Assembly: GCA_013151735.1 (NCBI GenBank)
Contig: JAADHR010000055.1
Span: forward strand, 1-40,577
DNA length: 40,577 nucleotides
Source of the DNA: Calditrichota bacterium
GTDB lineage: Bacteria; Zhuqueibacterota; JdFR-76; BMS3Abin05
Direction: 5' to 3'
Made by a program: the position numbers and the translations under genes. The notes beneath the pieces are model-generated. The model saw nothing but the letters and a program-made list of their open reading frames with translations, ran no database searches and was not told the DNA's origin. Below are positions 35,783-40,577 of the stretch, piece by piece; the stretch's first letter is position 1; every line of letters begins with the position of its first letter.

Positions 35783-36742
35783 ATGCAGTTTTTTAAGAAA
35801 CCGAATATTGATTTCATTGGGATTCGGAAATATGGGTACATGTTTTCAGGAACCATGATTTTAATTGCACTTGTTTTACTGATTGTTCAGGGACCGAATT
35901 ACGGAATTGATTTCAAGGGTGGTGTTTCGATGCGGGTGAAATTCGACAGTTCGGTTACTGTAAGAATGGTTCGAAATTCGCTTTCAAAAATCGGCTATGG
36001 AAATGCCGAAATTAAGGAAACATCCATTCAAACCGCCAAGGGTACCGAAAAAGAAATGATTATTCAGGTGGAACTGACCAATAAACCGGATGAGATTGCA
36101 TCCGCAGTTTCGGCTCAGCTTAAGAAGGATTTTCCCAAAGGGCTGGATATCCGGAGCATCGATACGGTTGGCCCTAAAATTGGGGGCGAACTGCGACGGG
36201 CCGCCATCTGGGCCGTGTTATTTGCCCTGCTTCTAATTCTGATTTACATTACGCTGCGTTTTGAATTTCGGTTTGCTGTGGGAGCCATTCTCCCGTTGTT
36301 TCACGATGTGCTCATCACGCTTGGGTTTTTTCTGATCTTCCGGCTGGAAATATCCCTGGATGTTGTGGCTGCTTTCCTGACGATTGTGGGTTATTCCCTA
36401 AATGATACGATCGTCGTTTTTGATCGTATTCGCGAGAATTTAAAAACCCGCCGCCGGGAAACGTTTACGCAAATCATTAATGAAAGCATCAATGAAACCC
36501 TGAGCCGGACCGTGATTACATCGTTCACAACATTTTTGGTGATTTTGGTTCTTTTCTTATTCGGCGGTGAAGTCATCCACAATTTTTCCTTTGCCATGTT
36601 GGTGGGCGTCGTCATTGGAACCTATTCATCCATTTTTGTTGCGGCACCGCTTTTGGTGGAATGGGAAAATTACGCGCCCCGGCACAAAAAGATTACCGAA
36701 GCACGTATCAAAAAGGCACATCGGGCGGCGAAACGGCGCTAA
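35783..36742 (+). CDS. secF: Protein translocase subunit SecF
   Basis: Codes for 319 aa from the ATG at 35783, which is well placed after AAAGGAG; an in-frame TTG at 35774 abuts that site and is rejected. Signature NYGIDFKGGVSMRVKFD follows the first membrane segment. The D4 motif NDTIVVFDRIRENLK is clear. Six membrane segments are expected. It forms the SecDF complex with the preceding gene. Confidence 0.97.
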   Translation: MQFFKKPNIDFIGIRKYGYMFSGTMILIALVLLIVQGPNYGIDFKGGVSMRVKFDSSVTVRMVRNSLSKIGYGNAEIKETSIQTAKGTEKEMIIQVELTNKPDEIASAVSAQLKKDFPKGLDIRSIDTVGPKIGGELRRAAIWAVLFALLLILIYITLRFEFRFAVGAILPLFHDVLITLGFFLIFRLEISLDVVAAFLTIVGYSLNDTIVVFDRIRENLKTRRRETFTQIINESINETLSRTVITSFTTFLVILVLFLFGGEVIHNFSFAMLVGVVIGTYSSIFVAAPLLVEWENYAPRHKKITEARIKKAHRAAKRR

Positions 36743-36772
36743 AACGAGCTGTTTTCTATTAAGGAGGATTGA

Positions 36773-37111
36773 ATGGAATTTCGGGAAGAAGAAAACTACG
36801 GAATTGTCATTTTTCATTTAGATGGGAAAATGTTGGGTGGCGCTGATGCCAATCTCCTGAACGAACGCATCCACCAATTCCTGGATGAAGGCAAAACACG
36901 TTTTATTCTCGATATGGCGAACGTAAATGTGATGACCAGTTCCGGTTTGGGGGTGATTATCAGCGCCCTTACGGCTGTGCGGAATCAAATGGGGGATATT
37001 CGATTGGCCAATCTGCCCGAAAAAATTCAACATATTTTGAATATTACGAAGCTGGATCGCGTTTTTGAAATTTACGATACAGTAGAAAGTGCCCAAAACA
37101 GTTTTCAATAG
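36773..37111 (+). CDS. STAS-domain anti-sigma factor antagonist (SpoIIAA-like)
   Basis: Codes for 112 aa, a single STAS domain. Such proteins bind an anti-sigma/kinase partner when unphosphorylated. The phosphorylation site region is NVMTSSGLGVIIS with Ser56/Ser57. AAGGAGG precedes the ATG, 30 nt after secF. No kinase or sigma-factor gene is adjacent, so the partner must be encoded elsewhere. Confidence 0.93.
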   Translation: MEFREEENYGIVIFHLDGKMLGGADANLLNERIHQFLDEGKTRFILDMANVNVMTSSGLGVIISALTAVRNQMGDIRLANLPEKIQHILNITKLDRVFEIYDTVESAQNSFQ

Positions 37112-37140
37112 GGCGATGGGATCAAGAACTGGCGCATGAG

Positions 37141-37389
37141 ATTAGATTCAATCTAATGGAATACCGGTGGATTGAACATCCAGTATGACTCTGCTTACAA
37201 AAGCTCTTTTCCGTAAATTTTTCGGATTGATTTTGTAAGAATGACGTTCGTATTCGTCATAGCTTTTGGAACGCACGCATTTGTAAATGTTCACTATCAG
37301 TGCTTGCTTGTTTTATTTCTTCCTGAGAAATCGCCATATACTGTCAGGCATATTATAGAATCGGGCCGCACATGCGACCCGTTTTTTTT
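37141..37389 (+). promoter_or_regulatory. Hairpin-rich leader of purA ending in an intrinsic terminator
   Basis: Four hairpins in a row: ATTAGAT/ATCTAAT (37141-37157), CTTACAAAA/TTTTGTAAG (37194-37239, inner TCCG/CGGA), ATGACG/CGTCAT (37241-37260), and a terminator CGGG-C-CGC / GCG-A-CCCG with a 4-nt loop and T8 (37362-37389). The terminator ends only 20 nt before the purA start codon. It either ends the secDF-STAS transcript or acts as an attenuator. No known riboswitch consensus was recognised. Confidence 0.6.
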
Positions 37390-37409
37390 GATAGGAAAGG
37401 ATTGATTCA

Positions 37410-38681
37410 ATGTCGGTACAAATCATTGTAGGTGCTCAGTGGGGTGACGAGGGCAAGGGCAAGGTTGTGGATCTCTTAAGCGAAGGGGCCGATGCGGTAG
37501 CCCGTTACCAGGGAGGGGCCAATGCTGGGCATACCGTTGTCATTGGCGGAAAAACCTATATTTTTCACCTAATTCCTTCTGGCATATTGCATGATGGCGT
37601 CATCTGCATCATTGGGAATGGGGTGGTTTTTGATCCCGAGGCTTTCGAACGAGAATTGTCTCTCTTGAATGAGAATAACATTCCCTATTCGGGACGGTTG
37701 TTTTTAAGCGCCCATGCGCATGTGATTATGCCTTATCACAAATGGCTGGATGCCAATCGGGAAAAGCTTCAAAAATTCCGTATTGGAACAACCGGACGAG
37801 GCATTGGGCCCGCCTATGTGGATAAATACGATCGTTTGGGCATTCGCATTATCGATTTGTTTTCTCCACAGGTTCTTCGCGAAAAGATTGAAATGAATCT
37901 CTCCCTGAAAAAACCCTTCCTCGGAAATCAACAAATCAATAGAGACGCCATTTTTCGGGATTATTTAAAATACGGACAACGACTGGAACCCTTTGTAGAG
38001 GACACGTCTATTCTTTTGAACCGTCTGATTGCTGAAGGAAAAAATGTCTTATTGGAGGGGGCACAGGGCGCCATGTTGGATGTGGATTTCGGAACCTATC
38101 CCTTTGTTACGTCGTCGAATCCCATCAGCGGGGGGGCCTGCACGGGATTGGGCGTAGCCCCTACAAAAATTGACCGTGTGCTGGGCGTTGCCAAAGCCTA
38201 CACCACCCGGGTTGGTGAGGGGCCCTTCCCAACGGAATTCAAGGATGCCATGGCGGATCAAATTCGCAATTTGGGTGGCGAATATGGAGCAACCACCGGG
38301 CGGCCTCGCCGGTGCGGCTGGCTGGATCTGGTGGCACTCAAATATGCCGTGCGGATTAACGGGATCGATCAGTTGGCCATCACGAAGCTGGATGTTCTGG
38401 ATACCCTGGAAGAGTTAAAAATTTGCATTGCGTATGAATGCAATGGAAAAACGTATCAGGAATATCCTCTTTCGCCGGAGGTATTGAAAAACTGCAAACC
38501 GGTTTACGAAACGGTATCCGGCTGGAAAGCAGATACATCTCAGGCAAAATGTTTGGACGATTTTCCGAAAAATGCCAAAGCCTATTTGGATGCGATTTCA
38601 GCATTTGTGGGAGCAGGTATCCGGCTTGTTTCGGTAGGGGCGGGCCGCGACCAAACGGTACAGATCAATTCGGCCGGGTAG
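37410..38681 (+). CDS. purA: Adenylosuccinate synthetase
   Basis: Codes for 423 aa. It joins IMP and aspartate with GTP in AMP synthesis. The N-terminal GAQWGDEGKGKVVDLL loop with catalytic Asp, GGANAGHTVV with catalytic His, IGTTGRGIGPAY and LLEGAQGAMLDVD are all present. The C-terminal SVGAGRDQT motif is complete. GGAAAGGA precedes the ATG. It follows a terminator-containing leader and is monocistronic as far as seen. Confidence 0.98.
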   Translation: MSVQIIVGAQWGDEGKGKVVDLLSEGADAVARYQGGANAGHTVVIGGKTYIFHLIPSGILHDGVICIIGNGVVFDPEAFERELSLLNENNIPYSGRLFLSAHAHVIMPYHKWLDANREKLQKFRIGTTGRGIGPAYVDKYDRLGIRIIDLFSPQVLREKIEMNLSLKKPFLGNQQINRDAIFRDYLKYGQRLEPFVEDTSILLNRLIAEGKNVLLEGAQGAMLDVDFGTYPFVTSSNPISGGACTGLGVAPTKIDRVLGVAKAYTTRVGEGPFPTEFKDAMADQIRNLGGEYGATTGRPRRCGWLDLVALKYAVRINGIDQLAITKLDVLDTLEELKICIAYECNGKTYQEYPLSPEVLKNCKPVYETVSGWKADTSQAKCLDDFPKNAKAYLDAISAFVGAGIRLVSVGAGRDQTVQINSAG

Positions 38682-38754
38682 AATCGGGATAATCGCTTTT
38701 ATAAGGGGGGAACGCACTGGGCGGTATTCGTGCCGAATTTTCACATAATTTTTG

Positions 38755-38783
38755 TTGACATCTGGTATTAAATTTTGTATATT
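38755..38783 (+). promoter_or_regulatory. Promoter of tRNA-Lys(UUU)
   Basis: TTGACA (38755-38760), exactly 17 bp, TATATT (38778-38783), 20 nt before the mature tRNA 5' end. Near-perfect sigma70-type promoter. Confidence 0.85.
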
Positions 38784-38803
38784 TACTGTGCTTATTTTTG
38801 CGG

Positions 38804-38876
38804 GGGCCAGTAGCTCAGTCGGTAGAGCAGCGGCCTTTTAAGCCGTTGGTCGGAGGTTCGAATCCTCCCTGGCTCA
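38804..38876 (+). tRNA. tRNA-Lys (anticodon UUU)
   Basis: 73 nt. Acceptor stem GGGCCAG / CTGGCTC (one G-U), D-arm GCTC/GAGC, anticodon stem GCGGC / GCCGT with loop CTTTTAA, T-arm GGAGG-TTCGAAT-CCTCC, discriminator A. The CCA end is not encoded. Confidence 0.97.
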
Positions 38877-38886
38877 CAATTAAACT

Positions 38887-38906
38887 GCCCCCTCTCGGGG
38901 CTTTTT
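38887..38906 (+). terminator. Terminator after tRNA-Lys(UUU)
   Basis: 5-bp stem GCCCC / GGGGC with a 5-nt loop and T5. Confidence 0.8.
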
Positions 38907-38968
38907 AAGTTTAAATGGCTCTTTCCGTGAAGGAAACATTGGTTCCGGGAAGAGAAGCGAAGGACCAA

Positions 38969-39020
38969 GCGCCCCTAGCTTGCATGGCAGAGCAATCCGC
39001 CTGAGGCGGATAGGTTCAAG
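38969..39020 (+). pseudogene. Truncated tRNA-Lys-like pseudogene with a palindromic anticodon arm
   Basis: Aligns without gaps to the 5' two-thirds of the tRNA-Lys(CUU) gene at 39034: GCGCCC, TAGCT and GGCAGAGCAA are at identical spacing, and TAGGTTCAAG follows the anticodon arm. The anticodon arm is replaced by the palindrome ATCCGCCTGAGGCGGAT (38995-39011). The T-loop, T-stem 3' half and acceptor 3' half are missing, so it cannot fold as a tRNA. Confidence 0.8.
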
Positions 39021-39033
39021 GGGGGAAACAGAA

Positions 39034-39106
39034 GCGCCCATAGCTCAATTGGCAGAGCAACGGACTCTTAATCCGTAGGTTCAAGGTTCGATTCCTTGTG
39101 GGCGCA
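39034..39106 (+). tRNA. tRNA-Lys (anticodon CUU)
   Basis: 73 nt. Acceptor GCGCCCA / TGGGCGC, D-arm GCTC/GAGC, anticodon stem ACGGA / TCCGT with loop CTCTTAA, T-arm CAAGG-TTCGATT-CCTTG, discriminator A, no encoded CCA. Its 3' part (from 39076) is the start of the 163-bp direct repeat. Confidence 0.96.
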
Positions 39107-39238
39107 CAAGGAAGAAGCGGAGGCTTCCCCCAAAAGGGAAGCCTTTTTCTGTTTTAGGAGGAAACAATGGACGAGGGATCCTATTGGGTGTACGTGTTGG
39201 AATTGGGTAATGGTCGGAGGTATGTGGGACAGACGAAC
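39076..39238 (+). repeat. 163-bp direct repeat, copy 1 (tRNA 3' end + terminator + GIY-YIG 5' end)
   Basis: Differs from copy 2 (39434-39596) at only 2 of 163 positions. It spans the tRNA-Lys(CUU) variable and T-arms and acceptor 3' strand, the terminator hairpin and the first 24 codons of the GIY-YIG gene. The repeat period is 358 bp. Confidence 0.93.
39121..39148 (+). terminator. Terminator after tRNA-Lys(CUU)
   Basis: Perfect 9-bp stem AGGCTTCCC / GGGAAGCCT with a 6-nt loop, followed by a T-run. It lies between the tRNA and the GIY-YIG ribosome site. Confidence 0.92.
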
Positions 39239-39427
39239 AATCTGGAGCGGCGGTTGGCGGAGCATCGTTCAGGGCGGAGCCGGTTTACGCGGAAGTACGA
39301 GGTGGTGAGGGTGTTGTACCGTGAGGAATGCGGGAGTCGGTCAGAGGCCTTGAAGCGGGAGAAGTTTTTGAAGAGTGGAAAAGGTCGGGAGTGGTTAAAG
39401 GTTCGCTTGGCAGAGCAATCCGCCTGA
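39167..39427 (+). CDS. Single-domain GIY-YIG endonuclease (UPF0213/YhbQ-like)
   Basis: Codes for 86 aa with AGGAGG before the ATG. GIY-YIG enzymes cut DNA. The signature appears as WVYVLELGNGRRYVGQT (VYV...YVG in place of GIY...YIG), followed by the conserved Arg in NLERRLAEH and the catalytic-type Glu in ALKREKFLKSGKGREWL. The last codons, LAEQSA and the TGA stop, lie within the tRNA-derived fragment at 39407-39464. It sits in a tandem repeat unit with tRNA sequence on both sides, which suggests a small mobile or recombining module. Confidence 0.88.
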   Translation: MDEGSYWVYVLELGNGRRYVGQTNNLERRLAEHRSGRSRFTRKYEVVRVLYREECGSRSEALKREKFLKSGKGREWLKVRLAEQSA

Positions 39428-39464
39428 GGCGGATAGGTTCAAGGTTCGATTCCTTGTGGGCGCA
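39407..39464 (+). pseudogene. 3' tRNA-Lys fragment with palindromic anticodon arm
   Basis: 58 nt, the same length as positions 39049-39106 of tRNA-Lys(CUU), from TTGGCAGAGCAA to the discriminator base. The 17-nt anticodon arm is replaced by ATCCGCCTGAGGCGGAT (39418-39434); the T-arm and acceptor 3' strand are intact. The 5' part of the tRNA is missing and replaced by GIY-YIG coding sequence. Confidence 0.85.
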
Positions 39465-39596
39465 CAAGGAAGAAGCGGAGGCTTCCCCCAAAAGGGAAGC
39501 CTCTTTCTGTTTTGGGAGGAAACAATGGACGAGGGATCCTATTGGGTGTACGTGTTGGAATTGGGTAATGGTCGGAGGTATGTGGGACAGACGAAC
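39434..39596 (+). repeat. 163-bp direct repeat, copy 2
   Basis: Second copy of 39076-39238 with 2 mismatches, both in the spacer after the terminator stem. Identity stops abruptly after ACAGACGAAC, where unrelated AT-rich sequence begins. Confidence 0.93.
39479..39508 (+). terminator. Second copy of the AGGCTTCCC terminator hairpin
   Basis: Same 9-bp stem and 6-nt loop as at 39121; the T-run is interrupted by one C, so termination may be weaker. Confidence 0.75.
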
Positions 39597-39620
39597 GGAT
39601 TAAAGAAATTGGATTACTGA
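39525..39620 (+). pseudogene. Truncated GIY-YIG endonuclease copy
   Basis: Retains AGG-type ribosome site, ATG and the first 24 codons (through YVGQTN), then reads seven foreign codons (GLKKLDY) to a TGA. It lacks the catalytic Arg and Glu regions, so it is a dead fragment left by the tandem duplication. Confidence 0.85.
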
Positions 39621-39654
39621 AAAATAAAAATAAAATAAAAACTGCATTTTTTGC

Positions 39655-39683
39655 TTGACAAGTACCTAACAAATCTTTATAAT
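39655..39683 (+). promoter_or_regulatory. Perfect consensus promoter of the riboswitch transcript
   Basis: TTGACA (39655-39660), exactly 17 bp, TATAAT (39678-39683). Transcription would start near 39690, giving a leader of about 345 nt before the next start codon. Confidence 0.88.
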
Positions 39684-39810
39684 AAGATAACGAATTTCCT
39701 CTTCTATCAGGGTTTGGGTTAATTTTCCTCCGATTTCAACATTTACGTCTACAACAGTGTATTTTTTCAATTTTTTAAATAGAATTCCATCGTTTGTCTT
39801 CTTTAGAAAC

Positions 39811-39972
39811 GATAAAGGCACACCCAGAGAAATCTGGGGCCGCAAAGCCACGGATCCAACTCAAGCGACCGAGGCGGCATTCGGAATGGGGAAGATGGGG
39901 ATGATTAGGCGCGGATAGATTCCAGGACGCCATCTGAAAAGAACTTGACAGGACAGCCGGGTTACCGAAATC
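39811..39972 (+). promoter_or_regulatory. Class I cyclic-di-GMP riboswitch aptamer (GEMM-I), with extended P3
   Basis: Matches the GEMM-I plan in order. AAAGGCACACC (39814-39824) leads into a 6-bp hairpin capped by a GAAA tetraloop (39823-39838). Then comes the hallmark GCAAAGCC (39842-39849), and a P3 stem made of TCC/GGA and TCAAG/CTTGA around an AAC/CA internal loop, the expected tetraloop-receptor place. The conserved AGCCGGGTTACCG (39955-39967) closes it. The base of P1 looks weak (G-C pairs plus a C-A mismatch). The P3 tip carries a 78-nt extension (39866-39943). A 7-bp hairpin ATCGTTT/AAACGAT (39789-39813) lies just upstream. Confidence 0.85.
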
Positions 39973-40005
39973 CAATTGGTGGAGTGTAGGTAACCCGGCT
40001 TTTTT
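39955..40005 (+). terminator. Riboswitch expression-platform terminator
   Basis: Perfect 12-bp stem AGCCGGGTTACC (39955-39966) / GGTAACCCGGCT (39989-40000), 22-nt loop, T6. Its left arm is the 3' strand of the aptamer, so aptamer folding and termination exclude each other. That predicts an ON switch: bound c-di-GMP prevents termination. Confidence 0.9.
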
Positions 40006-40036
40006 GTTTGGATTCACGCTATTATTGGAAAAATAG

Positions 40037-40577
40037 ATGAAAAAACGAAAAACGAAATTTTTTGCAGAAGTTCTTTTTTTACTATTTTGGATTATTCAAA
40101 TCAAATTAGCTGCCGCCAATACGTTAACGATAGCAGTTGGGAAACAGGGGGGCTATTATGAATTAGTAGGAGAGGCAATTCAAAAAATTATGCAGCGGGG
40201 AGAAAATCCTTTTAAAATCAGTTTGGTTTTTACGCAAGGAAGTCAGGAGAATCTCCGATTTTTGGAAGAAAGAAAAGTTGATCTGGCACTATGCGAAAGT
40301 AACCTGATTGAGTCGGAAACAAAGAAATTCGGGCGGCATATTTTTTCGGGGGTGTTGGCTATTGGTCAAGAGCCGATACAAATTGTGGTCAATAAAGAAC
40401 GAAATATATCCGGGATAGAAGGATTGGCTGGCAGACATGTGGCTATAGGAGAACGGCATGGCGCGGCAAGTTTTATTGGTAAAGAGCTGTTTAACTTATT
40501 GGAAATAAAAGATGTTGTTCTGGATACAACAATTAATGGAATGGATAAAGCATTCGCCTTAAAAAACGGAAAAGTAG
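40037..40577 (+). CDS. TAXI-family periplasmic solute receptor (partial, runs off the window)
   Basis: An open frame from the ATG at 40037 to the window end, 180 codons with no stop. A basic N-terminus and hydrophobic stretch (VLFLLFWIIQIKLAAA) form a signal peptide or anchor. The following TLTIAVGKQGGYYELVGEAI, the GSQENLRFLEERKVDLALCE segment and GIEGLAGRHVAIGERHGAA match TAXI-type TRAP solute-binding proteins. Full-length members have about 320 aa, so the 3' half is missing. A sensor protein with a TAXI-like periplasmic domain is an alternative. It lies directly behind the c-di-GMP riboswitch. No clear Shine-Dalgarno site is seen. Confidence 0.8.
   Translation, partial: MKKRKTKFFAEVLFLLFWIIQIKLAAANTLTIAVGKQGGYYELVGEAIQKIMQRGENPFKISLVFTQGSQENLRFLEERKVDLALCESNLIESETKKFGRHIFSGVLAIGQEPIQIVVNKERNISGIEGLAGRHVAIGERHGAASFIGKELFNLLEIKDVVLDTTINGMDKAFALKNGKV

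Noticed and set aside
37112-37409. Purine or PreQ1 riboswitch before purA
   Set aside because: The hairpins do not show the conserved cores of those classes; only a generic structured leader can be claimed.
39418-39434. CRISPR-like repeat
   Set aside because: The 17-nt palindrome occurs only twice, inside tRNA-derived sequence, with no regular spacers or cas genes.
39666-40017. Two minus-strand frames over the riboswitch
   Set aside because: They overlap a structured leader with promoter, aptamer and terminator; no ribosome sites or known motifs.

Overview
The window looks like chromosomal DNA of a Gram-negative bacterium of the FCB superphylum or a related candidate phylum; a Calditrichota-like lineage is my best guess, not a proven assignment. 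Reasons: outer-membrane-type proteins with cleavable signal peptides, a GWxTD-domain protein (a domain I associate with FCB-type phyla), separate SecD and SecF, and moderate GC. Clear Shine-Dalgarno sites (AGGAGG type) and near-consensus -35/-10 promoters with 17-bp spacers argue against Bacteroidota proper.

Layout. 1-6150: a beta-barrel protein, PII (glnB), glutamine synthetase (glnA), a GWxTD protein and folC. 6490-9490: an orphan sugar-type ABC ATPase, then rho behind a 650-base gene-free leader. 9600-14570: a translation-termination block rpmE / DUF1385 / prfA / prmC, followed by a phosphomanno/phosphoglucomutase. 14900-18920: RNase R and threonine synthase, separated by a MITE-like relic. 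19070-25880 (minus strand): class II aldolase, radical SAM protein, NifX-like protein, then a compact membrane-protease cluster (49-aa membrane protein, SDH-type ClpP-fold protease, rhomboid, second SDH protease) and an FAD-dependent phytoene-desaturase-like oxidoreductase. 26180-32040: Na+/solute symporter, small beta-barrel protein, second rhomboid, PHP hydrolase and N-acetylmuramoyl-L-alanine amidase. 32480-38690: glutamate dehydrogenase, secD, secF, a STAS-domain protein, and purA behind a hairpin-rich leader ending in a terminator.

The last 1.9 kb is the accessory part. Two tRNA-Lys genes (UUU and CUU) are mixed with tRNA-derived fragments and a GIY-YIG endonuclease gene in a tandemly repeated unit. 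Two tRNA fragments have the anticodon arm replaced by a palindrome, and the GIY-YIG reading frame ends inside one of them. Next comes a perfect consensus promoter, a class I cyclic-di-GMP (GEMM-I) riboswitch with a 78-nt extension in P3, an overlapping intrinsic terminator, and the start of a TAXI-type periplasmic solute receptor gene that runs off the window.

Genes that work together: glnB, glnA and gdhA form a nitrogen-assimilation set; rpmE, prfA, prmC and rnr serve translation and RNA turnover; secD and secF form the Sec accessory complex. No phage, CRISPR array or complete insertion sequence was seen.
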